Below are positions 33,890-41,589 of a stretch of DNA of 47,829 nucleotides, piece after piece. Below the pieces are notes generated by a model, which was given only the letters and a program-made list of their open reading frames with translations, was not told where the DNA came from and made no database searches. The position numbers and the translations under genes are program-made. Source of the stretch: CAZGUG01 sp964529035 (GTDB taxonomy: Bacteria > Bacillota > Clostridia > Ch29); the NCBI GenBank assembly GCA_964529035.1, contig CAZGUG010000010.1, forward strand, positions 1 through 47,829, in the 5' to 3' direction. How positions within the stretch are numbered: position 1 is the stretch's first letter; every line of letters begins with the position of its first letter.

Positions 33890-35293
33890 ATGGAGAAGTC
33901 GCCGAACCAAATTGCTGTCCTAAGACGGTTGCTGGCGTTTATTACCGGGACAGGCACAAGTAAAGGAAAAACCGCTGTAGCGGTTATTGCTGCTGCGGTC
34001 CTGTTTACAGCGGTATTCGCATACGTCAGTATAACCGGTACCGGTTATATGGTATCCATAAACGATACCAATATAGGAATGGTCAGGGACAAACAGATTG
34101 CGACTGATATTTTGGACCAGCTGAACCGGGAATTGATGGAACAGGATGACGACGGAGACCTGGTACTAACCGCTGAGTTAAGGGTGGAAAAGACAAAAAT
34201 AGACAGTGAAATGCTTTTGGACCAAGACGGTCTTAGGGAGAAACTGAGAAGGAATATAGAGCTTAGGAGAAAAGCCATCACCCTTTGTATTAACGGCAGC
34301 CCTCTGTTTTCGGTAAAGGGTTTGGATAAGGCGGAAGACCTTGTCGAAAGGGTAAAGGAAACCTTTATGCCAAGGGATGAAGGAGTAACGGTGGACGAAA
34401 TATATTTCAGGGAAAGGGTGGAGCTTCTGGACAGCCCCGTTGAGGATGACGAGATAATGGACCCGGAGGATGCGTACAGGTTTCTGCTGAACGGTACCAC
34501 CGAAAGCAAAGTTTATACTGTCCGGAAAGGCGACAGTCTGTGGGCCATATCCCGGGATAACAATATTTCGGTTGAAGACCTTGAACTTGCAAACCCCGGC
34601 GTAGACCCCAAAAGGCTGCAGATTGGGCAACAGCTCAACATGATAGTGCCCAAACCCTTTGTCACGGTGGTAACCGAGGAAATTGCCACATTAAGTGAGA
34701 ATATACCCTATGAAACCGAATACAAGGAAAGCAGCGAGTTTTACAAGGGAGAATCCATAGTAAAGATTTCGGGAAAATACGGGGAGCGCGAGATAAAGGC
34801 CAGGATTACCAGGGAAAACGGCTTTGAAACGCGGCGGAACATACTGGAAGAGAACATCATAAAGGAACCGGTCACGCGGCTTGTGGCCGTGGGTACCAAG
34901 CCACCGCCGCCCAGGCAGGGGACCGGCACCTTTGCCTATCCTGCCAGGGGCAGAATTACTTCCGGGTTTGGATGGAGATGGGGAAGAAGACATAACGGTA
35001 TTGATATAGGAATTCCGGAGGGCACGCCGGTTAAAGCGGCAGACGGCGGCACGGTGAAGTTTTCAGGCAGGCAGGGGGATTACGGCAACCTGGTGATTAT
35101 TGACCACGGAGAAGGCTTTGAAACCTATTACGGACATAATTCCAAAAACCTGGTATCAAAGGGGGATAAGGTATTCAAAGGACAGACAATTGCTATGTCG
35201 GGCAGCACCGGCAGGGTCACGGGTCCCCATCTGCACTTTGAGGTGAGGAAATTCGGGGTTCCGGCTAACCCGCTGAATTATCTGCAAAACTAA
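33890..35293 (+). CDS. LysM-G5-M23 peptidoglycan endopeptidase
   Basis: About 467-residue cell-wall hydrolase. One N-terminal membrane anchor (about 25-45) is followed by a helical region and a LysM domain (VYTVRKGDSLWAISRDN to IGQQLNMIVPK). Next come a G5-like domain (about 263-340) and a C-terminal M23 LytM peptidase (about 355-465). Zinc motifs HNGIDIG and HLHFEV are intact. It is expected to cut peptide bridges of peptidoglycan outside the membrane. AAGGAG at 33877-33882 suits ATG 33890 best (ATG 33887 is possible). It is convergent with the S8 protease gene over a shared terminator. Confidence 0.92.
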   Translation: MEKSPNQIAVLRRLLAFITGTGTSKGKTAVAVIAAAVLFTAVFAYVSITGTGYMVSINDTNIGMVRDKQIATDILDQLNRELMEQDDDGDLVLTAELRVEKTKIDSEMLLDQDGLREKLRRNIELRRKAITLCINGSPLFSVKGLDKAEDLVERVKETFMPRDEGVTVDEIYFRERVELLDSPVEDDEIMDPEDAYRFLLNGTTESKVYTVRKGDSLWAISRDNNISVEDLELANPGVDPKRLQIGQQLNMIVPKPFVTVVTEEIATLSENIPYETEYKESSEFYKGESIVKISGKYGEREIKARITRENGFETRRNILEENIIKEPVTRLVAVGTKPPPPRQGTGTFAYPARGRITSGFGWRWGRRHNGIDIGIPEGTPVKAADGGTVKFSGRQGDYGNLVIIDHGEGFETYYGHNSKNLVSKGDKVFKGQTIAMSGSTGRVTGPHLHFEVRKFGVPANPLNYLQN

Positions 35294-35323
35294 AAAAGAG
35301 GAGGGCCAAGGGCTCTCTTTTTT
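35292..35323. terminator. bidirectional terminator between the M23 and S8 peptidase genes
   Basis: AAAAAAGAG (35292-35300) pairs with CTCTTTTTT (35315-35323) over 9 bp, with partial pairing in the GC-rich middle. A-run and T-run flanks suit both directions. Both flanking stop codons overlap its ends. Confidence 0.82.
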
Positions 35324-36269
35324 AATCCAGCAGCCGGTTAATGTCCGGAAGGCCTGCTCCCTGTTGTTCCTTGAGCAGGTTAAGGCTCCTACAGCCGTGC
35401 CTTAAAAGCGATTTTACCTCGTCGGGAGTTAAACCGGGATGTTTCTCCATCAAAAGGGCAGCTATACCCGTGACGGCGGCACACGAAACGGAGGTGCCGG
35501 AACCCTGGCGGTAATAGCTGTCCAGCCGGGCATTCCTGTGGGCAAAGGGAGATTTGGGTCGGAAGTTTTGGTCGGAATTAAGAGAAACGATATTGACTCC
35601 CGGAGCGGCAAAATCCGGACCGGGATGCCCATCGACTGTAAATCCCCTGCCGGAAAACCGGCTCAATGGCTGGTTTTGTGAGATACTGCCTCCCAGGTTT
35701 TGCAGCGCTCCAACGGTAATTATATCAGGGTTTATACCCGGTGATGATATCCAGCCGTTTTCCGGGCCGTTATTTCCAACCGAGGTACATACCACCACCC
35801 CTGAGTTCCACAACGCTGCTGCTGCCATGGACAGAGGGTCGATGTCGAAGGACAGGCGGCTTATGCACCCCAGGGGAATACAGCAGAGTTTAACCGCATA
35901 TTTTTCACGGTTGTTATAAACCCACTGAAGGCCCGACAGAACGGTGGATACCCATCCACTGCCGCTTTGATTCAAAACCTTGAGGCTTAAAAGCCTCGAT
36001 TCCGGAGCCATACCGGTATATTCGCCCTTTGACATACAGCCGTTGCCGGCGATAATACCTGCTGTGAAGGTTCCATGCCCGCTGTCATCATAGGCGAATT
36101 CACAGTCATTTACAAAGTCCTTGAAATGAAGTATGCGGTTTGTCGGTCTTATTAGGTCCGGATGGGGATATGTACCTGTGTCCAGCAGCGCGATATTGAT
36201 ATTCCTTCCGGTAAGCTTCTGCCTGTGGGCAGCTGCCGTGCCCATAATGGCAGTGAGGTTTTTCAGATG
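35322..36269 (-). CDS. S8 family subtilisin-like serine protease, 5' end lost in gap
   Basis: At least 315 residues of a subtilase. The catalytic Asp is in ALLDTGTYPHPDL, the His in DDSGHGTFTAGIIAG and the Ser in GSGTSVSCAAVTGIAALL; the oxyanion Asn is in TSVGNNGPENG. The first available ATG (36245) has no ribosome binding site. The frame stays open for eight more codons into the N run, so the true start and any prodomain or signal lie in the gap. Without that part, secretion cannot be judged. Family members with this compact form include intracellular and spore-associated subtilases. Confidence 0.88.
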   Translation of the reverse strand, partial: HLKNLTAIMGTAAAHRQKLTGRNINIALLDTGTYPHPDLIRPTNRILHFKDFVNDCEFAYDDSGHGTFTAGIIAGNGCMSKGEYTGMAPESRLLSLKVLNQSGSGWVSTVLSGLQWVYNNREKYAVKLCCIPLGCISRLSFDIDPLSMAAAALWNSGVVVCTSVGNNGPENGWISSPGINPDIITVGALQNLGGSISQNQPLSRFSGRGFTVDGHPGPDFAAPGVNIVSLNSDQNFRPKSPFAHRNARLDSYYRQGSGTSVSCAAVTGIAALLMEKHPGLTPDEVKSLLRHGCRSLNLLKEQQGAGLPDINRLLD

Positions 36270-36369
36270 NNNNNNNNNNNNNNNNNNNNNNNNNNNNNNN
36301 NNNNNNNNNNNNNNNNNNNNNNNNNNNNNNNNNNNNNNNNNNNNNNNNNNNNNNNNNNNNNNNNNNNNN
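36270..36369. other. assembly gap (100 N)
   Basis: Exactly 100 N, the conventional filler for a gap of unknown length. It hides the 5' end of the S8 protease gene and the divergent promoters, and perhaps other genes. Confidence 0.97.
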
Positions 36370-36389
36370 TTATGAAAGGACCGGAAAAA

Positions 36390-37526
36390 ATGTATAAATG
36401 CACGGCAATATTTGTTTTGGGTTTTTTAATTGGCGGATTGGTTTTCGGGTGTACCGTGCCGGCGGGAAACGGGGAAGCGGAACCTGCGGCACAAGAAGAG
36501 CCTGAGACGGTAGGAGAGCCGGCGATAGAAGCCCTGGCGGAACCCGCGCCGTCAAGGCTTACCCTGACAGCGGTCGGTGATATCATGCTGGCCAGGGTGG
36601 TGGGCAGCATGATAAAAAATACTTCGGTGCACGCGCCCTATGATGCCGTAAGGCATATAACCACAGCGGCGGATATAACCTTTGGAAACCTTGAGACCAC
36701 GCTGGCGGTTGCCGGCGAAAGACTGCCGGGCAAGGTAATATGGTTCAGAGCCGACCCCGAAGCGACAAACGGGCTGAAGGATGCGGGGTTTGACGTATTA
36801 TCCCTGGCAAACAACCATATTCTCGACTATGATACGCCGGCGCTTTTGGAAACCATTGAAAACCTTGAGCGGGTAGGGATTGGGTATGTTGGCGCCGGTG
36901 AAAACCTGGACCAGGCCAGAAGGCCGCTTGTGGTGGTGAAAAATGGTGTCAGAGTCGGGTTTTTGGCATATAATGAATTTTACAATTATTTCTGGAGCTA
37001 CTCCTACAGGAGGACCTTTGAAGCAACCGAAGACATTGCGGGCACCGCACCGATGAAGGAGGAACTTATCAGGGAGGACATAGAAAAACTTAAAGGCCTT
37101 TGTGACGTTGTGGTGGTTTCGCTTCACTGGGGAATAGAGGAGAGCAACCGGGTGACGGGCGCCCAGCAGAACCTCGCCCATAAAATAATTGACTGGGGCG
37201 GGGATATAATACTCGGGCATCATCCCCACGTGCTGCAGGGAATAGAATTATACAAGGGCGGGCTTATTGCTTACAGCCTGGGGAATTTTGTGTTCGATCA
37301 GAACGATGAAAACAATAATCAGAGCATTATACTGGACATCATAATTGAAGACGGCCGGATAACCGGGGCCCGGGCACATCCTATATATATATACGACAAG
37401 CATCAGCCACGGATACCCGACGATTCAAAAAAACAATACATTACAGACAAAATTATAAGGCTCAGCGAAGCTTTGGGCACCACTGTACAAAAAGAAGATG
37501 AAAGGGCGGTTTTCGGCGGAATATAG
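36390..37526 (+). CDS. CapA family lipoprotein (PGA_cap metallophosphatase-like)
   Basis: 378-residue predicted lipoprotein with signal and lipobox LVFGC (Cys21), then a low-complexity Ala/Glu/Pro linker (about 22-55). The CapA domain has LTAVGDIMLARVVG, FGNLETTLA, SLANNHILDY, VVVSLHWGIE and ILGHHPHVLQG, all metal-binding metallophosphatase-like motifs. The family includes the poly-gamma-glutamate capsule protein CapA, but no capB/capC is nearby, so another envelope role is likely. ATG 36390 is chosen from AAGGA spacing; ATG 36372 is an alternative. Confidence 0.9.
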   Translation: MYKCTAIFVLGFLIGGLVFGCTVPAGNGEAEPAAQEEPETVGEPAIEALAEPAPSRLTLTAVGDIMLARVVGSMIKNTSVHAPYDAVRHITTAADITFGNLETTLAVAGERLPGKVIWFRADPEATNGLKDAGFDVLSLANNHILDYDTPALLETIENLERVGIGYVGAGENLDQARRPLVVVKNGVRVGFLAYNEFYNYFWSYSYRRTFEATEDIAGTAPMKEELIREDIEKLKGLCDVVVVSLHWGIEESNRVTGAQQNLAHKIIDWGGDIILGHHPHVLQGIELYKGGLIAYSLGNFVFDQNDENNNQSIILDIIIEDGRITGARAHPIYIYDKHQPRIPDDSKKQYITDKIIRLSEALGTTVQKEDERAVFGGI

Positions 37527-37558
37527 GATATATTACCTATGAAGTTTACATAATGTTT

Positions 37559-37567
37559 TGATATAAT
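37559..37567 (+). promoter_or_regulatory. possible extended -10 promoter of the HELTH peptidase gene
   Basis: TGATATAAT (37559-37567) has the TGN-TATAAT form. There is no matching -35, and the start point would fall almost at the ribosome binding site, so this is uncertain. Confidence 0.3.
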
Positions 37568-37588
37568 CTTTTTGAGGTGGTGCCGGTT

Positions 37589-38407
37589 ATGAGGGGGTAT
37601 AAAAGGGGTCGCTTGATTGTTTTGTTGGCATTTGCATTAATAATGCTTTTTATAAATTCCGGCAGTATAAAAACTGCTGCCGCCGTTATGGTGGAAAGGG
37701 TGGAAACAATAAGGCTCAGGAAACTGACGCAGGGGTATTCGGTGCTGGAAACCGAAAACTTCAATATCCGTTTTGCCGAAGGAGATGCCGCCGTGGTGCA
37801 AAGGGTGGCATACCAGGCCGAGAAACAGTTTGACCTGGCAGCCGAATATTTTGGATACAAACCTGAAAAAAAGATGGTATTGACCGTGTATCACGATAAG
37901 GAACGACTGCAACAGGGATTAAGGCTTCCTTACCGGGGCACCACACTGGGGGCCTATTATGCCGGAACCATAAGCATACTGTCTCCCAGCATATGGGGAA
38001 TTGAGGGGGATGCGGCCGAGGAGGGCCTTTATATACACGAATTAACCCATTTGATAATGGCGGATATGGCCGGTGGCAATTATCCTCTGTGGTTTACCGA
38101 GGGTATGGCGCTTTACCTGGAATATATAAACACGGGGTTCGAATGGGGAGAGGAATATGTATTCGATAGTCCACCCTATTCATTGGTAGAGCTGACCGGT
38201 GAATTTGTGAACCTGGACCAGTTTATTGCATATAAGCAGTCCTTCATGATTGTAAAAGAACTGATGGAACGTGAAGGCAGGGATAAGGTTCTCGAGTTGT
38301 TTGAAAGCCTAAGGTCAAATACATCCTTTGATTTGGCTTTTACCAGGGTTTATGGGTACTCCCCCGAAGACTTTGAAAGGTCCTTTGTGGAATACGGGAA
38401 AAAATGA
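37589..38407 (+). CDS. peptidase MA-like gluzincin, secreted or membrane-anchored
   Basis: 272-residue protein with an N-terminal signal or anchor (about 8-32). The zinc motif HELTH (150-154) is followed by the third ligand Glu171 in WFTEGMALYLE, giving HExxH-x16-E. This resembles the peptidase MA-like/gluzincin family of putative surface proteases. The catalytic residues look intact. Its role is unknown; in context it is one of several extracellular peptidases in this block. ATG 37589 is preceded by GAGGTG. Confidence 0.8.
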   Translation: MRGYKRGRLIVLLAFALIMLFINSGSIKTAAAVMVERVETIRLRKLTQGYSVLETENFNIRFAEGDAAVVQRVAYQAEKQFDLAAEYFGYKPEKKMVLTVYHDKERLQQGLRLPYRGTTLGAYYAGTISILSPSIWGIEGDAAEEGLYIHELTHLIMADMAGGNYPLWFTEGMALYLEYINTGFEWGEEYVFDSPPYSLVELTGEFVNLDQFIAYKQSFMIVKELMEREGRDKVLELFESLRSNTSFDLAFTRVYGYSPEDFERSFVEYGKK

Positions 38408-38409
38408 GA

Positions 38410-38437
38410 TATGCAAGGGTTGGGGGACCCTTGCATA
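38410..38437. other. stem-loop after the HELTH peptidase gene
   Basis: TATGCAAGGG (38410-38419) pairs with CCCTTGCATA (38428-38437). On the + strand it is followed by A-rich rather than T-rich sequence, so it is a poor + strand terminator. It could protect the mRNA 3' end; on the minus strand a T run follows at a distance. Confidence 0.7.
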
Positions 38438-38584
38438 TAAAAAATTGGGGATTGATTGGGGGATCTTACTTAATACACTTACACTTTCTGATACCCATCT
38501 ACAATTAGGGCTTTATCTATATACTATTTTAGCCAAAATGTGACAAAAGTCCATAGGAATTACTGTTTATTTTTACCAGGACAA

Positions 38585-38598
38585 ATATCCCGGGAATT
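38585..38598. promoter_or_regulatory. candidate Noc-binding site
   Basis: ATATCCCGGGAATT matches the B. subtilis Noc site ATTTCCCGGGAAAT at 12 of 14 positions, including the TCCCGGGA core. It is intergenic, upstream of walR, and a noc gene is present at 4145-4969. Confidence 0.45.
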
Positions 38599-38703
38599 TA
38601 CGGGACATACATCCCGGCGTTTCGGCTTATTTGCCGAATAAGCAGGAAAAAGCGTCTGGAAGTATAATATACTAAATTATAAATAATTTGAGGTGATGAG
38701 GCT

Positions 38704-39399
38704 TTGAATAAAAAAATTCTTGTGGTGGACGATGAGAAGCCAATAGCTGATATTTTGAAGTTTAATCTGGAAAAGGAAGGGTATTCGGTTGAACTGGCCT
38801 ATGACGGCCAGGAGGCAATTGATAAGACGCATAACACTAATCCGGACTTGATACTTCTGGATATTATGCTTCCAAAGATTGACGGCTTTGCGGTATGCAA
38901 AAAAATCAGGCAGACAAATCAGCTGCCCATAATAATGCTTACGGCAAAGGAAGAGGAAGTGGATAAGGTCCTGGGACTGGAACTCGGAGCCGACGACTAT
39001 ATAACCAAACCCTTTGGGGTCAGGGAGCTGCTGGCACGGGTGAAGGCGAACCTGAGAAGGGCGGATATACCGGTAGATAGCGATACCGGCTCGGGAAACT
39101 GTATAAAATCGGGGGACATTGTTATAGACCTTGGCAAATATGAGGTAAAGAAGGAAGGAAAGACCATAGAGCTTACACTGAGGGAGTTTGAACTTGTTAA
39201 ATATCTGGCTTCCCAGACAGAGCAGGTGTTTACACGGGAAACCCTTCTAGAGGATGTATGGGGATATGAATATTACGGTGATGTAAGGACGGTGGATGTT
39301 ACCATACGCCGTCTCAGGGAAAAAATCGAGGACGATTCCAGCAATCCTAAATACATTATTACAAAGCGTGGTGTAGGCTATTATTTCAGGAGGGTTTAG
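38704..39399 (+). CDS. walR: response regulator WalR (YycF), OmpR family
   Basis: Essential cell-wall homeostasis regulator in many Bacillota. The 231-residue protein has a receiver domain with acidic pocket DDE (9-11), phosphoacceptor Asp53 in LILLDIMLP, and KPF with the conserved Lys near 102. A winged-helix DNA-binding domain occupies the C-terminus (TLREFELVKYLA, then VDVTIRRLREKIE). PhoP-type regulators look similar; the downstream yycH-yycI-walJ genes decide for WalR. TTG 38704 is set by AGGTGATGAGG. walK starts 4 bases after the stop. Confidence 0.93.
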   Translation: MNKKILVVDDEKPIADILKFNLEKEGYSVELAYDGQEAIDKTHNTNPDLILLDIMLPKIDGFAVCKKIRQTNQLPIIMLTAKEEEVDKVLGLELGADDYITKPFGVRELLARVKANLRRADIPVDSDTGSGNCIKSGDIVIDLGKYEVKKEGKTIELTLREFELVKYLASQTEQVFTRETLLEDVWGYEYYGDVRTVDVTIRRLREKIEDDSSNPKYIITKRGVGYYFRRV

Positions 39400-39403
39400 C
39401 TGA

Positions 39404-41185
39404 ATGTTCAAAAGCATTCAATGGAAGATTGTCATAATATATTTCCTGCTGGTGTTTTTGGCTATGGTCATAGTCGGAGCCATAATTATAACACAGCTGG
39501 AGCAGTACCACAGGGATAACCTGATTGAAACCCTGGACAAGGAAGCCCAGATTCTGTCCTTTCAGATAAGGGACATAAGCAGCGAGGGAGCTTCGGACAT
39601 TCAGCGGGTTATCGAAAGATGGTACGAAGTAAGCCTGTCGCCGCAGATACGGGAGGTTTACGTACTTAATACCGAAAGACTGGTGATAGGAAGTAACGTG
39701 CAGGGAGCGAACGACAGCCATATTTCGGATATACTGGGCGCGGATCCGCCTACGGTTTTGCATTCGTCGCTGACCGGCAGCAATGAAACCGAAGTCATTA
39801 GGGACGAAAACGGTGAAATGGATGTTCTGGACTATGCCTTTCCAATTAAGAACGCTGCTAACCAGGTGGAACGAATCATATATATGAGGGCTGGCATGGC
39901 AGGAATAAGGGCAACTCTGGACAAGGCAAAAAATATAATTGCCTATGCCACCTTTCTTGCCCTTGTCATTACGGTTATACTTGGTTCTCTGCTGGCAAGA
40001 AGTATTACCGGACCTATCAAGGAGGTAACCTCAAAGGCTGAAAAAATGGCGGAGGGAGACTTTGACCACAGGCTGCAGGTTAAGTCCACCGATGAGATAG
40101 GACAGCTGACGCAGATGTTCAACTATCTTACCCAGAAACTGAAACATACCCTCGGTGAAATAGCGGGCGAAAAAGGCAAGATGGAGGCCATCCTTTCGTA
40201 TATGACCGAAGGTGTGATAGCCATAGACAACAAGGGGTATGTAATACACGCGAATCCCTCGGCAGGCAGGCTGTTGGGCATCAATGAAAGCGACATTCAG
40301 CAGGCAAGGCTTGAGGACGTATTTTCCAGGGTCAATATAGATATTAATTTAAAACAGATAAAAAAACGCCAGGCAGGCGAAGAAAAGATTTTTCAAATAG
40401 GTGATGCGGTAATCAAACTGGAAACCGCCGCCTTTAAAAACGAGCAGAATAAAACCCTGGGATATATTCTGGTGTTTCAGGATATTACCGAACAGCACAA
40501 ACTGGAGATTGCAAGGAGAGAATACGTGGCAAACGTTTCCCATGAGCTGAGGACACCGCTGACTACCATTCGCAGTTATGTGGAGACGCTTATGGAAGGC
40601 GCTGTTGCCGAGCGGGAACTGGCCGGAGATTTCCTTGCGGTAATAAGCAGCGAAGCCCAGCGCATGACACGGCTTGTAAAGGACCTGCTGCTGCTGTCAA
40701 AGCTTGATTACCAGCAAACCGAATGGAACAAAACCCAGTTCAATCTGGAAAGGGTAATAGAAGACTCCGTTAAAAAGCTGGAGATACCTATAAAACAAAA
40801 AGGGCATACCGTAATTATAAGAAAGACGTCGCCGCTGCCTTTGTTTGACGGGGATAAGGACAGGATAGAGCAGGTTATACTGAATATAATAGGCAATGCC
40901 ATCAAGTATACATCCGACAAAGGGAAGATTGAGATTATAGCAGGATATTCCGACGGAATGGTAAGCATAGAGGTTAACGACAACGGTATAGGCATACCCG
41001 AAAACGAAATACCAAGGATATTTGAAAGGTTTTACAGGGTTGACAAGTCAAGGGCAAGGGAGCTCGGAGGTACCGGTCTGGGACTTTCTATTGCCAAGCA
41101 GATTATAGAAGCCCACAACGGAGAAATCAAGATTAACAGCAGGCACGGCGAAGGGACCAAGGTTGTCATTCAACTGCCTGCATAA
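39404..41185 (+). CDS. walK: sensor histidine kinase WalK (YycG)
   Basis: 593-residue membrane kinase. It has an N-terminal transmembrane helix (about 9-30), an extracytoplasmic PAS/Cache-like domain (about 31-180), a second membrane helix (about 185-203), HAMP and a cytoplasmic PAS domain. The catalytic core follows: H box VSHELRTPL with His380, then N, G1 (DNGIGI) and G2 (GTGLGLS) boxes. It phosphorylates WalR. In Bacillus its activity is restrained by YycH and YycI, whose genes follow after an inserted partial gene. Confidence 0.93.
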   Translation: MFKSIQWKIVIIYFLLVFLAMVIVGAIIITQLEQYHRDNLIETLDKEAQILSFQIRDISSEGASDIQRVIERWYEVSLSPQIREVYVLNTERLVIGSNVQGANDSHISDILGADPPTVLHSSLTGSNETEVIRDENGEMDVLDYAFPIKNAANQVERIIYMRAGMAGIRATLDKAKNIIAYATFLALVITVILGSLLARSITGPIKEVTSKAEKMAEGDFDHRLQVKSTDEIGQLTQMFNYLTQKLKHTLGEIAGEKGKMEAILSYMTEGVIAIDNKGYVIHANPSAGRLLGINESDIQQARLEDVFSRVNIDINLKQIKKRQAGEEKIFQIGDAVIKLETAAFKNEQNKTLGYILVFQDITEQHKLEIARREYVANVSHELRTPLTTIRSYVETLMEGAVAERELAGDFLAVISSEAQRMTRLVKDLLLLSKLDYQQTEWNKTQFNLERVIEDSVKKLEIPIKQKGHTVIIRKTSPLPLFDGDKDRIEQVILNIIGNAIKYTSDKGKIEIIAGYSDGMVSIEVNDNGIGIPENEIPRIFERFYRVDKSRARELGGTGLGLSIAKQIIEAHNGEIKINSRHGEGTKVVIQLPA

Positions 41186-41196
41186 AGTCCTGTTTT

Positions 41197-41251
41197 TGTA
41201 AGGATATCTTAATTTTTCTGTAACACGGCTGTAATATATTTAGTATATAAT
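41197..41251 (+). promoter_or_regulatory. four-fold 11-bp repeat array with WalR box and -10
   Basis: TGTAAG (41197), CTTAAT (41208), TGTAAC (41219) and TGTAAT (41230) recur every 11 bases. The last two form TGTAAC-N5-TGTAAT, an exact match to the WalR consensus TGTWAH-N5-TGTWAH. TATAAT (41246-41251) follows 10 bases after the array, placing the last repeat over the -35 region. A Pho-type box has the same 11-bp geometry, so a PhoB/PhoP-like reader cannot be excluded. The gene served lies in the N gap. Confidence 0.65.
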
Positions 41252-41252
41252 T

Positions 41253-41352
41253 NNNNNNNNNNNNNNNNNNNNNNNNNNNNNNNNNNNNNNNNNNNNNNNN
41301 NNNNNNNNNNNNNNNNNNNNNNNNNNNNNNNNNNNNNNNNNNNNNNNNNNNN
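41253..41352. other. assembly gap (100 N)
   Basis: Exactly 100 N, true length unknown. It removes the 5' part of the gene whose 3' end is at 41353-41553. Confidence 0.97.
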
Positions 41353-41553
41353 GGGCCCACCGGTTTTTTCGCAAGGCAAGTGGAACTGAAGAACGGTGTC
41401 AACAAGATTGTTATAAATGCGGTAAACCCCGATGACCAGCAAGAAAACATTGAAGGGATAGTAACCCTGTCCAGCAAGGAAGAGGTCAGGCAGGCGGTTC
41501 AGAACCTTATGAATACTAGTTTTCTTGATATGATCAGGAAAATAATCAAATAA
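41353..41553 (+). CDS. 3' fragment of a probable secreted Ig-like domain protein
   Basis: The frame is open from the first base after the gap to TAA at 41551-41553, giving 66 residues. The segment GFFARQVELKNGVNKIVINA matches the edge of bacterial Ig-like or glucodextranase-B-type domains (Phe, then strand, then L-x-x-G-x-N-x-I-x-x-x-A). A helical tail (EEVRQAVQNLMNTSFLDMIR) follows. Such domains are typical of exported wall-associated proteins, but the signal region is in the gap. It lies between walK and yycH, and the WalR-like array sits upstream, so it is a candidate target or accessory of the Wal system. Confidence 0.6.
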   Translation, partial: GPTGFFARQVELKNGVNKIVINAVNPDDQQENIEGIVTLSSKEEVRQAVQNLMNTSFLDMIRKIIK

Positions 41554-41589
41554 AAATGCTGTTCACCTTTTTGGTCGGAGTTGATACAG

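Larger units (their letters stand above)
38408..38703. other. 296-base intergenic region upstream of walR
   Basis: No ORF is credible here. It holds a 10-bp stem-loop (38410-38437), a Noc-site-like palindrome (38585-38598), a CGGGA-N6-TCCCG inverted repeat (38601-38616), a 7-bp hairpin GCTTATT/AATAAGC (38625-38643) and a TATAAT element (38663-38668) that lacks a proper -35. The density of symmetric elements suggests regulated transcription of walRK. Confidence 0.7.

Noticed and set aside
34547..34560. ATATCCCGGGATAA in the M23 gene, considered as a Noc site
   Set aside because: 11 of 14 match, within coding sequence where CCCGGG is frequent from Pro-Gly and Arg codon usage; listed only as support for the intergenic site.
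36390..37526. Reading the CapA-like gene as part of a poly-gamma-glutamate capsule operon
   Set aside because: No capB, capC or capE/pgs genes flank it; CapA-domain lipoproteins are widespread outside capsule loci.
38328..38543. 71-codon plus-strand frame overlapping the HELTH peptidase end
   Set aside because: It begins inside the peptidase gene in another frame, runs through the stem-loop and AT-rich spacer, and has no ribosome binding site.
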